Below, in pieces: positions 54,867 to 63,903 of a stretch of DNA of 64,000 nt. Within the stretch, counting starts at the first letter, position 1. Every line of letters begins with the position of its first letter. A program made the position numbers and the translations under genes. The notes below the pieces were generated by a model. It had not been told where the DNA came from and ran no database searches. It was given only the letters and a program-made list of their open reading frames with translations. The DNA is from Paenibacillus paridis (GTDB taxonomy: Bacteria > Bacillota > Bacilli > Paenibacillales > Paenibacillaceae), in assembly GCF_006345825.1 (NCBI RefSeq), contig NZ_VCIX01000079.1, forward strand, positions 62,001-126,000. Direction: 5' to 3'.

Positions 54867-55840
54867 CTTGTTTCCCCCGCCCGCAGCACCTTGATGTCCG
54901 TAAAATAACCGTCAGGATTCAGCGGCACCTGCTCGCCAGTCAGCCACTTGATCATATGGGTGACGCTTTGCTCTCCCATCGCCTCCGGGGATTGTGCGAT
55001 TAGCGCATCGATCTTGCCCTGCTGCATCAAGGTTAACGTCTCCGGCGAATCATCGAAGGAATAGATATAAAAGGGCTCTACCTGCATCCGTTTGCTAATT
55101 TCCTGAATAATAGAGCCAGCATGATTCGCGGATACGGCAATAAAAGCATCCACGTTGGGAGCCTCGTTCAGCAGCTTATTCGTTGCGCTGGCCACATCCA
55201 CCCGGGAATCTCCCGCCGCTACGATCAGCGTCTCAATCTGGGGGTACGGCTTCAGCACATTTAAGATTCCTGTCAGGCGCGAACGCTGGAAATATTCCTG
55301 ACGGTCCGAAACCATTAACACCACTCTGCCCGCGAAGCCCATATCCGACACCAGTTGGCGCGCGATCATGCTGCCTGCTTCCAAGTGATCAGAGCCAACA
55401 TACGTCCGGCGCAGGCTCTCATTCATAGGAACATCGTTTGCGACGGTAATAATCGGAATGCCGCTGCTTGCTGCCTTCACCTTGGTCAAGCTTTTGAATT
55501 CATCCGTATCCAATCCCTGCACAATAATGCCATCTACCTTGGATACAATGGCAACCTCGATGTTTTTGAGAAAATCATCGCGATTCGAGCCGTAGGTGCC
55601 CCATACCTCCAAGCTTGCACCATATTGCTCAGCCGCCGCCATAGCTCCTTTCTCCACCTTTGCCCAAAACGGAGTATCCAGCTCGCTTGTAATCAGTACG
55701 AGCCGGTAGCTGTTATGCTGCTCCGATGTAAGCGCGGGCTCAATCAAATTGGAGGAGAACACCTTAATCATCGAGGTTAGCGTAAAAAACAAAATAATCA
55801 AACATCCAGCAAACAAGCTGACAAACATCGATTTGCGCAA
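54863..55840 (-). CDS. Membrane-anchored sugar-binding sensor protein (XylFII/AraP-like)
   Basis: A type-1 periplasmic-binding domain (about residues 40-310: RLVLITSELDTPFWAKVEKGAM, DGIIVQGLDTDEF, YVGSDHLEAG, FYIYSFDDSPE) is held by an N-terminal signal-anchor (MFVSLFAGCLIILFFTLTSM) with no lipobox. The combination with a kinase and AraC regulator in one coupled operon is that of XylFII-LytS-YesN and AraP-AraS-AraT systems. I chose the TTG at 55840 as start: AGGGGG lies 8 bases upstream and the product then begins MRKSMFVSL. The ATG at 55876 has no ribosome site and lies only about 17 bases from the probable transcription start; an ATG at 55828 is another option. Confidence 0.82.
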   Translation of the reverse strand: MRKSMFVSLFAGCLIILFFTLTSMIKVFSSNLIEPALTSEQHNSYRLVLITSELDTPFWAKVEKGAMAAAEQYGASLEVWGTYGSNRDDFLKNIEVAIVSKVDGIIVQGLDTDEFKSLTKVKAASSGIPIITVANDVPMNESLRRTYVGSDHLEAGSMIARQLVSDMGFAGRVVLMVSDRQEYFQRSRLTGILNVLKPYPQIETLIVAAGDSRVDVASATNKLLNEAPNVDAFIAVSANHAGSIIQEISKRMQVEPFYIYSFDDSPETLTLMQQGKIDALIAQSPEAMGEQSVTHMIKWLTGEQVPLNPDGYFTDIKVLRAGETR

Positions 55841-55878
55841 GCCTCTGGCCCCCTGCCCGCATAATAAAGCATCCATCT

Positions 55879-55928
55879 TGATAACGTTTTCATATTTAAA
55901 TCATAATGAATGCCGCGCTTGCTGTCCA
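55879..55928 (-). promoter_or_regulatory. Promoter of the xylose sensor operon with perfect cre site
   Basis: TGGACA (55923-55928), a 17-base spacer and TATGAT (55900-55905) form the promoter. TGAAAACGTTATCA (55879-55892) matches the cre consensus TGNAANCGNTNNCA at all fixed positions and covers the start of the transcript. CcpA would be expected to block the operon when better sugars are present. Confidence 0.72.
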
Positions 55929-55993
55929 GCCAAATGATTTCATGCCGTTTGAGCTGGGGAGGCGATTTGAGGAGGGCATGAGGGTAGTTTGGC

Positions 55994-56715
55994 GGGATAG
56001 ATCTACTTTTTAGACCTATTTCTAGATTTTGGGCGGTTTCGGCCCCCATAGATCTACTTTTTAGATCTATTTCGGATAATCGCAGCATTTAAGCGCCGTT
56101 TTGGCCTGAGTTTTCTGGGATAGATCTACTTTTTAGACCTATTTCTAGATTTTGGGCGGTTTCGGCCCCCATAGATCTACTTTTTAGATCTATTTCTGAT
56201 AATCGCAGCATTTAAGCGCCGTTTTGGCCTGAGTTTTCTGGGATAGATCTACTTTTTAGACCTATTTCTAGATTTTGGGCGGTTTCGGCCCCCATAGATC
56301 TACTTTTTAGATCTATTTCTGATAATCGCAGCATTTAAGCGCCGTTTTGGCCTGAGTTTTCTGGGATAGATCTACTTTTTAGACCTATTTCTAGATTTTG
56401 GGCGGTTTCGGCCCCCATAGATCTACTTTTTAGATCTATTTCTGATAATCGCAGCATTTAAGCGCCGTTTTGGCCTGAGTTTTCTGGGATAGATCTACTT
56501 TTTAGACCTATTTCTAGATTTTGGGCGGTTTCGGCCCCCATAGATCTACTTTTTAGATCTATTTCTGATAATCGCAGCATTTGAGCGCCCTTTTGGCCTG
56601 AGTTTTCTGGAATAGAACTACTTTTTAGACCTTTTTCTAGATTTTGGGCGGTTTCGGCTCCCATAGATCTGCTTTTTAGACCTATTTCCGATAATCGCAG
56701 CATTTGAGCGCCGTT
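55994..56715. repeat. 123-bp tandem repeat array (about six copies)
   Basis: Copies begin near 55994, 56117, 56240, 56363, 56486 and 56609, a constant period of 123 bases. The inner four are almost identical and the last is diverged. Each carries two AGATCTA..TAGAYCT dyads separated by a GGGCGGTTTCGGCCC block and GATAATCGCAGCAT. As 123 is a multiple of three, minus-strand frames stay open in places (MLRLSEIDLKSRS), but middle copies contain an in-frame TAA, so I treat it as non-coding. Confidence 0.88.
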
Positions 56716-56823
56716 TGTACTCATATTTCCAAAAGAGAATAGTCTATCGTGCCAAGATGACGTTCCAGCATTCTACAGCTCAATAGGGTCGACATAAATG
56801 CCAATTGGCCCAAGGATAGCGTC

Positions 56824-57096
56824 CTATTTCGTTTTAATAACAACCCGGTTTACATTTCCACTCACTTCTTTCTGCCGCTTAAATGGAATCGCTGTCCCAT
56901 TGGACATTTTCACCTCCGCTTGCTTCCAATCGCCGACGATTGTTGATTGCTTTACCTCGGACAAGGAATGGTAAGCAGCGCTGCGGATCTTCATCGGTTC
57001 GTAGACTTCCGCTTTCTGCACGAGCCGCCGATCCGCTCTGCTTGTTGAGGAGATAACTAATGCCAAGCAGAACACGATGATCACTTTCAGCTTCAT
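56824..57096 (-). CDS. Small secreted protein of unknown function
   Basis: The 90-residue product has a basic start (MKLKVIIVFCLALVISSTS) that looks like a Sec signal peptide, followed by a short basic mature part (KMSNGTAIPFKRQ, NVNRVVIKTK). I know no family for it. AAAGGG lies 8 bases before the ATG at 57096; a TTG at 57102 is in frame but less suitable. It lies alone between the repeat array and the fucose operon terminator. It could be an authentic small exported protein or an over-called frame. Confidence 0.5.
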   Translation of the reverse strand: MKLKVIIVFCLALVISSTSRADRRLVQKAEVYEPMKIRSAAYHSLSEVKQSTIVGDWKQAEVKMSNGTAIPFKRQKEVSGNVNRVVIKTK

Positions 57097-57204
57097 AACC
57101 AATTCCCTTTACCAGTCAATATACTCCTCCGCTGCTATCAGCCACCTATTCGCTAGCAACAGCCATAGCCTATGGACGAAAAAAATCTCACAGGTTGCAA
57201 AAAA

Positions 57205-57249
57205 AGGAAAAAGGCTCCATCCCCTACGATACTAGGATGCAGCCTTTTT
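57205..57249 (-). terminator. Terminator at the end of the fucose operon
   Basis: AAAAAGGCT (57208-57216) pairs with AGCCTTTTT (57241-57249), with inner CCATCC/GGATG pairing. On the minus strand it ends in a run of T. It lies 15 bases after fucU. Confidence 0.82.
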
Positions 57250-57263
57250 CATCATTTCCTGCG

Positions 57264-57698
57264 TTAGTCTTCCGTTATTACGCCTTTTTTCAAAATCAGG
57301 TTGGCGTACAGCGCACTTTCGCCAGTCGCAATGACCGCATAGGCTTTTTTCGCCCGCTCATAAAAAGCAAAGCGCTCCACCTGCTCGAACGGCTCCGATA
57401 ATCCGGTACGCTGCTCGATAATGGCACGATACTGCTCCCAAATCGGCGTTTCTACTGTATCGCCGGGCACTACCTGCATAAGAGCAGCCGGTTTTTCCAC
57501 ATATTGATCAAGCGGAAACAGCTTTAATATGGCATCCAGCAGCTCAGGCACGTTGTGCCCGTCCGCCCGAATGAGCCGCTGCGCATGGCTCGCACCCGGA
57601 AAATTGCCGTCGGCAAGCACGATTTCGTCACTATGCCCCATCTCGCTAAGCACCTTCAGCAGCTCAGGTGAAATCAGTTTCGAAATGCCGATTAGCAT
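57264..57698 (-). CDS. fucU: L-fucose mutarotase (FucU/RbsD family)
   Basis: The 144-residue RbsD/FucU-family protein has MLIGISKLISPELLKVLSEMGHSDEIVLADGNFPGASHAQRL at the start (His22 and Asp30 in the conserved set). Near the end it has FYERAKKAYAVIATGESALYANLILKKGV, the typical catalytic Tyr/Asn stretch. It interconverts the anomers of L-fucose so that the isomerase receives the right one. It is the last gene of fucI-fucA-kinase-fucU and is immediately followed by the terminator. RbsD-type ribose activity is less likely in this context. Confidence 0.88.
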   Translation of the reverse strand: MLIGISKLISPELLKVLSEMGHSDEIVLADGNFPGASHAQRLIRADGHNVPELLDAILKLFPLDQYVEKPAALMQVVPGDTVETPIWEQYRAIIEQRTGLSEPFEQVERFAFYERAKKAYAVIATGESALYANLILKKGVITED

Positions 57699-57762
57699 GT
57701 CTTTTCTTCCTTTCGTTACCCGGTTAAATAGCGGGAAAATTCAACCCGGCCATTTGCCGTCA

Positions 57763-59259
57763 TTAGTATTTTAAGCTATCAAAGGTTTCATACACAGAGT
57801 GCCAGGACTCAGACGGCTCGGGAGCAAATTCCTCAATCGGAAACGAAGCGGCTACCAGCTGACGCGCTTCCCGCAAATTAGCGCATTGCCCGAGGGCAAC
57901 GAGCTGCATCAGCATGTTTCCGATCGCACTCGCTTCTACCGGGCCTGCCCATACCGGACGGCCAAGCGCATTCGCCGTTAACTGGCAAAGCAGCTTATTT
58001 TGAATGCCGCCGCCAACCATGTACAGTCCGCCGAAGTTATCTCCCGTCAGCCGTTCCATCTGCTCAAGCGCCTGACGGTACCTAAGCGCAAGGCTTTCTA
58101 CGATGCAGCGAGCGATTTCCCCTACCGTCTGCGGAACAGGCTGCGACGTCTGGCGGCAGTAGGCCTGAATACGGCCGACCATACCCGATGGCGCGTAGAA
58201 GGAAGCATCATCTGGGTGAATAAGACTGCGGAACGGCTCGGCTTTCTCAGCTTGAACCACGATGTCTGCGAAGGAAAGTCCCAGCCCCTGCTCATCCCAC
58301 TCCCGCTTGCATTCCTGCAATATCCAGAGTCCCATAATATTTTTAAGAAGCTGATAAGTGCCGCCAACGCCGCCTTCATTAGAAAAATCCAGCGCCTGAG
58401 CTTCAGCTGTTACGATTGGCCGAGCAAGCTCTGTCCCCAGAAGCGACCATGTGCCGCACACCAGATAAGCAAATGGACTTTCTCCATCCGCCGGAACAGC
58501 GGCGACCGCTGATTCCGTATCATGAGTGCCCACTGCCACTGCGGTCATCGCCGGAACGTCAAGCTCCTCGCATACTTCTGGTAGCAATGTGCCAAAAGCC
58601 GTACCGGGATGAATTGGCTCGCGAAACAATCCGCTTGGTATGCCCAGCTCATCCATCAGTTCCGTATTCCAACGCTGCTCTTTCGGTTGGTAGAGCTGCG
58701 TAGTCGTCGCCATTGTAAATTCGCATACCTTCTCGCCTGTCAGGAAGTAAGCCAGCAAATCCGGCGTAAGCAGCAGCGTGCTCGCTGCCGCCAGCTTAGG
58801 CGAATTAGCCTTTTTCATCGCATAGAGCTGGTTGATGGTATTAAAGGACATAAATTGCAGCCCTCCCTGCTCATATAAGCGATCCTTCCCAATGAGGGCG
58901 CTTAGCTCCTCCACGATGCCTTCGGTTTGCGAATCGCGGTAATGATACGGGTTGCCGAGCAGCTCACCACTCTCATCAAGCAGGCCAAAATCCACGCCCC
59001 AAGTATCGATTCCGAATGCCTGCGGCGCGTACCCTTCCTGAAAAGCATGGCGGATCGCCGTTTTCAGCTCTTGAAGCAGGCGCAAAATATCCCAATGCAA
59101 ATGCCCATGCACCGCGATCGGCTCATTCGGAAAACGGTGAATTTCCGTTACCTGCAGCTTTTTATGCCCGTCCGCTCCTCCATCGACCAGCTCGCCAACC
59201 AGCGCCCTTCCGCTGCTGGCTCCAAGGTCAAAAGCGAGCACAGTCGCAAGCTTCGTCAT
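57763..59259 (-). CDS. Rhamnulokinase-like sugar kinase acting in the fucose operon (probable L-fuculokinase)
   Basis: The 498-residue FGGY kinase belongs to the rhamnulokinase branch: AFDLGASSGRALVG, HWDILRLLQELK, GIDTWGVDFGLL, NPYHYRD and YMVGGGIQNKLLCQLTANALGRPVWAGPVEASAIGN. It is clearly a paralogue of rhaB (6077-7546), sharing nearly all motifs. Here it is embedded between fucA and fucU, so its natural substrate is probably L-fuculose (to L-fuculose 1-phosphate). E. coli FucK is a different FGGY branch, so I leave the symbol empty. GGGGAGG precedes the ATG. Dual rhamnulose/fuculose activity is possible. Confidence 0.85.
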   Translation of the reverse strand: MTKLATVLAFDLGASSGRALVGELVDGGADGHKKLQVTEIHRFPNEPIAVHGHLHWDILRLLQELKTAIRHAFQEGYAPQAFGIDTWGVDFGLLDESGELLGNPYHYRDSQTEGIVEELSALIGKDRLYEQGGLQFMSFNTINQLYAMKKANSPKLAAASTLLLTPDLLAYFLTGEKVCEFTMATTTQLYQPKEQRWNTELMDELGIPSGLFREPIHPGTAFGTLLPEVCEELDVPAMTAVAVGTHDTESAVAAVPADGESPFAYLVCGTWSLLGTELARPIVTAEAQALDFSNEGGVGGTYQLLKNIMGLWILQECKREWDEQGLGLSFADIVVQAEKAEPFRSLIHPDDASFYAPSGMVGRIQAYCRQTSQPVPQTVGEIARCIVESLALRYRQALEQMERLTGDNFGGLYMVGGGIQNKLLCQLTANALGRPVWAGPVEASAIGNMLMQLVALGQCANLREARQLVAASFPIEEFAPEPSESWHSVYETFDSLKY

Positions 59260-59312
59260 GCCAAAATCCTCCCCTTGCGTAATGGCTCACGCCGATTCGC
59301 GGCGAAAGCGAA

Positions 59313-59972
59313 TTACTTCATCTTTTGCAGCAATTCGATGCGGTAAGCCTCGCTCTCCAGCGATGCAATCTCTTCAAATTCTTCCTTTGTCAGCACCTTC
59401 GGCTCACGAATGGCTTTGGCAATCAAGTAAATTTTTGTGCTTTCCTCTACAACTTCTGTCCGGTAATAAGCTTCGCGCAAATTGCGGCCCGATGTCACCA
59501 GTCCATGGTTACCGAGCAGAACGGAGCTTGCTTCGTTCACCTTAGCTACATAGGCATCAGCCAGCTTATCTGTGGTTGGAAGAACGTAAGGCACATAAAC
59601 CGTTTTGCCAACGAGTGCCGCTTGGTCCGGGAACATAATTGGCAGCTCTTGCTCCACTAATGTAAAAGCGATGCAATACGGCGGATGAGTATGCACGATG
59701 GCTCCGATATCCGGGTTGGCGCGATAGGCATAGAGATGCATTAGCACCTCGGAGGACGGACGAAGGCCGATATCCGTAATTTCACCCGTCTCGATATCCA
59801 CCTCTACCCATTGGTGAGGCTCAACTTCATCCAGGGCAAAGCCGCTTGGCGAAAGGTACATTTTACCCTCGAATTTCGCGCTAATATTGCCGCCTGGCCC
59901 GACGACCAATTTGTTTGTTACGGTTTTGCGTGCATATTTGCAAAGCTCATTGCGAATGTCCGTGCTGCTCAT
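59313..59972 (-). CDS. fucA: L-fuculose-1-phosphate aldolase (class II)
   Basis: The 219-residue class II aldolase has GPGGNISAKFEGKMYLSPSG for phosphate binding, zinc histidines in IVHTHPPYCIAFT, LGNHGLVTSG with the third His, and the catalytic acid in GLRPSSEVLMHLYAY. The length fits FucA (215 in E. coli). It splits L-fuculose 1-phosphate into dihydroxyacetone phosphate and L-lactaldehyde. It is 15 bases after fucI and 53 bases before the kinase gene, with TTGGAGG before its ATG. Related L-ribulose-5-phosphate epimerases share the fold, but operon context favours FucA. Confidence 0.88.
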   Translation of the reverse strand: MSSTDIRNELCKYARKTVTNKLVVGPGGNISAKFEGKMYLSPSGFALDEVEPHQWVEVDIETGEITDIGLRPSSEVLMHLYAYRANPDIGAIVHTHPPYCIAFTLVEQELPIMFPDQAALVGKTVYVPYVLPTTDKLADAYVAKVNEASSVLLGNHGLVTSGRNLREAYYRTEVVEESTKIYLIAKAIREPKVLTKEEFEEIASLESEAYRIELLQKMK

Positions 59973-59987
59973 GTAAAAACCTCCAAT

Positions 59988-61778
59988 TTATTTATAGATC
60001 GGTCCGAAATTTTGACAAGCCCGGTAGTCCGCGCTCTCCGCATTCGCTGTTCCGAACAATCCCCAAGCTCTCGGACGGAAAATTTGCTCTTCGGAAACGT
60101 TGTGCATATTCACCGGAATCCGCAGCATCGAAGCTAGCGTAATCAAGTCGGCACCAATGTGTCCGTAGCTGATCGAGCCGTGATTCGCCCCCCAATTGTC
60201 CATAACCTCATATACGGAATGGAAAGAACCTTCGCCTGTCAGTATCGGTGCAAACCAAGTCGTCGGCCATGTCGGGTCCGTACGGTTATCAAGCGTGTCA
60301 TGTACATCCTGAGGCAGGTCAACCGAGTAGCCTTCGGCAATTTGCAGCACCGGACCAATGCCCTTAACAAGGTTGATGCGAGACATCGTCATCGGCATGC
60401 CGCCGCGCGTCAAATAGTCAGAGGAGAAGCCGCCGCCGCGGAAATATTCCACGGAAGCCGGACGCCAAGAGGTCGCATCCAAGCATTTTTGCGCTTCCTC
60501 ATCGGTAATTTCCCAGAAAGGCTTCAATGCCGGCTGCCCGTCTTTCGACTGTTCGCCAGTGCCGTCCATCGTAGCGGAGCCTGAGTTTATCAAGTGAAGA
60601 ATGCCGCCCGCAGCTGCGCCTTCGAGTTTATGGCCAGTGACGCGCTCTACCGATTCAGGGCTCCAGTAAGTCCGGACATCCGCAAAAATTTGGGCCGTAT
60701 TCGTTAGGAGATAACCGAACAGCATAACGACGCCATTCAAACTGTCGTTTTCCGTTGCGACCATATAAGGCGCACGCTTGCCGTTCCAATCGTAGGAGGA
60801 GTTAAGCACCGTTTCCATAAAATCCCCGTTTGGAAAATGGTCCGTCCACTGCCGCTGGCCTTGGAATCCGGCTACGATTGCATTATGACCGCCAGCCTCT
60901 TCGCCGAAGCCTAGCTCCGCAAGCTGTGGATTGCCGACCATAAGGTCGCGGGCGATTTGCGTCATTTTGACCACTGTCTCCCAATCCGCATCCTTCTGCT
61001 CTCTGGACGTTTGAAGATGCGCAGCATTGTTATCCGGGCCTTCAATACAGTTTTCCTTCACCCACGTAAGCGCTTTCTCAAACTCCGCGCCATCATAGAT
61101 GCCTTCTTCCATGCGGCGAACGAATTCGCTCATATCGATGTACTCCGTACGCATGCCAAGATACTCCTGGAAGAATGCATCGTTTACGATTGATCCGGCA
61201 ATCCCCATGGACACCGAGCCCATCGACAAATATGATTTGCCGCGCATGTAGGCAACCGCAAGACCTGCTCTAGCAAATCCGATCAGCTTGTCTTTCACGT
61301 CAAACGGAATCGAAGTATCGCCGGAATCTTGCACATGCTCACCGTAAATGCCGAACGCCGGAAGGCCTTTTTGAGCATAACCAGACAATACGGCAGCCAA
61401 GTACACCGCGCCTGGACGTTCCGTTCCATTAAAGCCCCATACCGCTTTCGGAATCGAAGGGTCCATATCCATCGTTTCCGTGCCATAACACCAGCATGGC
61501 GTTACCGTTATCGATACCCCTACGCCAGCTTTCACAAATTTATCCGCACAAGCCGCTGCTTCTGACACGCCGCCAATGCAAGTATCGGCAATGACGCATT
61601 CCACAGGCTCACCGTTTGGATAACGCAAATTTTCCGACAATAGCTTTGCTGTGGCGATTGCCATGTTCATTGTTTGTTCCTCTAGCGATTCGCGAACGCC
61701 TTTCCTTCTGCCGTCAATCGTGGGACGAATACCGATTTTTGGGAAGCCGCTTTGGAAACGCAAGTTTGTGTCCGTCAT
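59988..61778 (-). CDS. fucI: L-fucose isomerase
   Basis: The 596-residue protein matches the usual FucI length (about 590). Recognisable text includes [84 protein letters not shown] and [32 protein letters not shown]. It uses a divalent metal to convert L-fucose (and D-arabinose in relatives) to L-fuculose in the cytoplasm. It is the first gene of the operon, with TTGGAGG before the ATG, a perfect TTGACA promoter and a LacI-type operator. Confidence 0.95.
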   Translation of the reverse strand: MTDTNLRFQSGFPKIGIRPTIDGRRKGVRESLEEQTMNMAIATAKLLSENLRYPNGEPVECVIADTCIGGVSEAAACADKFVKAGVGVSITVTPCWCYGTETMDMDPSIPKAVWGFNGTERPGAVYLAAVLSGYAQKGLPAFGIYGEHVQDSGDTSIPFDVKDKLIGFARAGLAVAYMRGKSYLSMGSVSMGIAGSIVNDAFFQEYLGMRTEYIDMSEFVRRMEEGIYDGAEFEKALTWVKENCIEGPDNNAAHLQTSREQKDADWETVVKMTQIARDLMVGNPQLAELGFGEEAGGHNAIVAGFQGQRQWTDHFPNGDFMETVLNSSYDWNGKRAPYMVATENDSLNGVVMLFGYLLTNTAQIFADVRTYWSPESVERVTGHKLEGAAAGGILHLINSGSATMDGTGEQSKDGQPALKPFWEITDEEAQKCLDATSWRPASVEYFRGGGFSSDYLTRGGMPMTMSRINLVKGIGPVLQIAEGYSVDLPQDVHDTLDNRTDPTWPTTWFAPILTGEGSFHSVYEVMDNWGANHGSISYGHIGADLITLASMLRIPVNMHNVSEEQIFRPRAWGLFGTANAESADYRACQNFGPIYK

Positions 61779-61808
61779 GAATAAAAACCTCCAATAGGTT
61801 ATAATAAT

Positions 61809-61872
61809 GTTACCGATAACCTCAAAATAACAATAAAAAGAGTTGCTGTCAATGACTACTTTTTTGTATGAT
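61809..61872. promoter_or_regulatory. Divergent fucI / LacI-regulator promoters with operator
   Basis: For fucI (minus): TTGACA (61847-61852), 17 bases, TATTTT (61824-61829). The dyad GTTACCGATAAC (61809-61820, central CG as LacI-family sites have) lies just downstream of the -10, where a repressor would block. For the regulator (plus): TTGCTG (61843-61848), 18 bases, TATGAT (61867-61872). The two promoters overlap at their -35 boxes. Confidence 0.72.
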
Positions 61873-61906
61873 AGAAACTATGATTTAGCGATAAGGGGAC
61901 AATAAA

Positions 61907-62920
61907 ATGGTAACGATCTACGATGTTGCGGCCAAAGCAAGCGTCTCCGCGATGACCGTCTCCAGAGTTATCAATAACACTGGCAAAATAAGCGACAAAA
62001 CAAGAGCAAAGGTCAAGCGCGTCATGGAGGAGCTTGGCTATGTTCCGAACCAAACGGCGCGAAGCCTGGTCCTGCAGCAGACGAAGCTGCTGTTCCTGCT
62101 CATCACCGATATTATGAACCCGTTCTATACTACGCTTGCCAGAGGAGCCGAGGATGCCGCCAAGCGCTCCGGCTACCGCCTGCTGTTCGGCAACAGCGAC
62201 GAAAGCTTGGAGAAGGAAGCCGACTACGTCACGACGATTCTGACTACACGAGTCGACGGCGTACTTGTCGCGCCTGCTGGCGACCCCTCCCTGCCGCATC
62301 TGGAATCATTGCGCAAGCACAATGTCCCGTTCGTCCTGCTCGACCGCGAAGTGCCTGGCATAGCCTGCGATATCGTGCTCGGAGACAGCAAGGATGGGGC
62401 GCGGCGGCTAGTCGAATACCTTGTCTCGCAAGGCCATCGCACTATTGCCATGGTAAACGGATCGCCCTCGATCTCCAGTGCCCGCTTGCGCCTTCAAGGC
62501 TTTCAGGATGGTCTAAAGCTGAATGATCTGGCTTATGACGAGAGCTATGTGTATGAGACCAGCTTTGGCCCGATAAACGATTTGACGGAAATGGGACAAT
62601 GGCTCGATCATCTCGCCACGCCGCCCACTGCAATCGTAGCGGGCAATAACGTGCTTGCCGTTGAAATTTTACGTTTGCTTCGCGACCGCGGAATTCGAGT
62701 GCCAGAGGATATTTCCCTCGTTTGCTTCGATGATTTGGGGCCGTATTCGGAAGTGGAGCCGTTCTTGACGGTTGCCGCCCAGCAGGCTTACCAGTTCGGC
62801 TACATGGGCATGCAGATGCTGGTCGAACGGATACAGGAGAGAGAAACGGAGCTGCCGTGGAAAAAAATCGTATTGCCTGCGGATCTGGTCATCCGCCGTT
62901 CTGTCAAAACGATTGAATAG
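61907..62920 (+). CDS. LacI-family regulator, probable fucose operon repressor
   Basis: The 337-residue product has a LacI helix-turn-helix plus hinge at 1-60 (TIYDVAAKASVSAMTVSRVINNTGKISDKTRAKV, ELGYVPNQTARSL), followed by a type-1 periplasmic-binding-like sensor domain (60-330: LLITDIMNPFYTTLARGAEDAA, GVLVAPAGDPS, VPFVLLDREVPGI, ISLVCFDDLGP). It is divergent from fucI, and a LacI-type dyad stands over the fucI transcription start, so control of the fucose operon is the simplest reading. The inducer, fucose or an intermediate, is not visible. GGGGAC is the ribosome site. Confidence 0.88.
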   Translation: MVTIYDVAAKASVSAMTVSRVINNTGKISDKTRAKVKRVMEELGYVPNQTARSLVLQQTKLLFLLITDIMNPFYTTLARGAEDAAKRSGYRLLFGNSDESLEKEADYVTTILTTRVDGVLVAPAGDPSLPHLESLRKHNVPFVLLDREVPGIACDIVLGDSKDGARRLVEYLVSQGHRTIAMVNGSPSISSARLRLQGFQDGLKLNDLAYDESYVYETSFGPINDLTEMGQWLDHLATPPTAIVAGNNVLAVEILRLLRDRGIRVPEDISLVCFDDLGPYSEVEPFLTVAAQQAYQFGYMGMQMLVERIQERETELPWKKIVLPADLVIRRSVKTIE

Positions 62921-62950
62921 CCAAGCATACGGCTATAGAACACAAAAAAA

Positions 62951-62997
62951 GGGACGATTCCGCTTTGCCCATCCGGCAGCCACAGCTGAATCGTCCC
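62951..62997. terminator. Bidirectional terminator between convergent regulator genes
   Basis: 10-base perfect arms GGGACGATTC (62951-62960) and complement (62988-62997) are preceded by seven A and followed by CTCTTTTC. It lies between the LacI gene stop (62920) and the AraC gene stop (63046). Confidence 0.85.
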
Positions 62998-63045
62998 TCT
63001 TTTCTTGCAAACACCCCCGTGCCAAGCAGCATGAACGGCAAACCT

Positions 63046-63903
63046 TCATATTCTCCCGCGCAGTGCCTTGCGGAAATCCGTCGGGGACTGCCCGCTCCAC
63101 TTGTGGAATTGTTTTGTAAAAAACAACGGGTCATTGTAGCCGACGGAAGACGCGATCTGCGCGACCGTCAATTCGCCTTCAAGCAGCTCCTCCGCCTTCT
63201 TCATGCGCACCTTTAATAAATATTGCATCGGCGGCAAGCCGGTCGCTTCCTTGAAGAGCCTGGTTAGGTGAGCACGGTGATAACCGAGCGTCTGGGCGAT
63301 CGATTCAATCGAGAGCTGCTGTCCGTACTGCAGCGACAACAAACGGATCGCTTGGTCGATCTGTCTGTAGGAGCGTGCGACCGGCACCTGCACTGGCGCA
63401 TTTTCTGTCAGCTGCAGACGCCCAAGCTCATAAAAGAGCAGGCGAAGCCAGCCGGACGCCTCCATATTCCCGAGCACCGGTACATTCGTTTTATCCATGC
63501 TTTTGCGAATGCTTCTAAACATTTTCTGAATAGCCGGCATCGGACAATTTCGGACAACGGCAAAATCCGGCGTAATTCCTACCGAGCTGAGCGCGGTTTC
63601 TACAAGCTCGCCAGAGAAACCAACCCACATATATTTCCACGGATCGCTTGCGCTCGCTTCATATCTAACCAAAATATCGGGGAAAATAATGAAAGCGTCA
63701 CCAGCCCTGCAAGTATAAGTCTTTCCAAGCGTTTCGAATTGCCCCTCCCCTTCTAGGACAATATGAATTAAATAGATGTCATGCACCGCCGGTCCGATAA
63801 AGTGGCCTGCCACCGGTTCCCCTCTCCCACTGAAAAGCACGGACATTTCGCCTTTCAAAGGGGCTGCATTAAGTATGAGCGAATAACTGTGATGAGATTC
63901 CAA
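63046..63903 (-). CDS. AraC-family regulator with cupin-like sensor domain
   Basis: The product is about 285 residues. The N-terminal AraC-binding cupin has VAGHFIGPAVHDIYLIHIVLEGEGQFETLGKTYTCRAGDAFII. The C-terminal helix-turn-helix pair has LSIESIAQTLGYHRAHLTRLFKEATGLPPMQYLLKV and LTVAQIASSVGYNDPLFFTKQFHKWSG. The open frame reaches an ATG at 63984, but I prefer the TTG at 63903, because GGAGG lies 7 bases upstream of it and falls within the longer reading frame. Being convergent with the fucose LacI gene, it probably controls sugar genes beyond the window edge or elsewhere; its ligand is unknown. Confidence 0.8.
   Translation of the reverse strand: MESHHSYSLILNAAPLKGEMSVLFSGRGEPVAGHFIGPAVHDIYLIHIVLEGEGQFETLGKTYTCRAGDAFIIFPDILVRYEASASDPWKYMWVGFSGELVETALSSVGITPDFAVVRNCPMPAIQKMFRSIRKSMDKTNVPVLGNMEASGWLRLLFYELGRLQLTENAPVQVPVARSYRQIDQAIRLLSLQYGQQLSIESIAQTLGYHRAHLTRLFKEATGLPPMQYLLKVRMKKAEELLEGELTVAQIASSVGYNDPLFFTKQFHKWSGQSPTDFRKALRGRI

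Noticed and set aside
55994-56715. CRISPR array
   Set aside because: The whole 123-base unit is repeated including the would-be spacers; this is a simple tandem repeat.
56458-56724. 88-residue minus-strand frame (MSTNGAQMLRLSEIG...) in the 123-bp array
   Set aside because: It arises from the repeat period being a multiple of three; other copies have an in-frame TAA, there is no ribosome site, and a similar frame at 55798-56088 overlaps the sensor gene.
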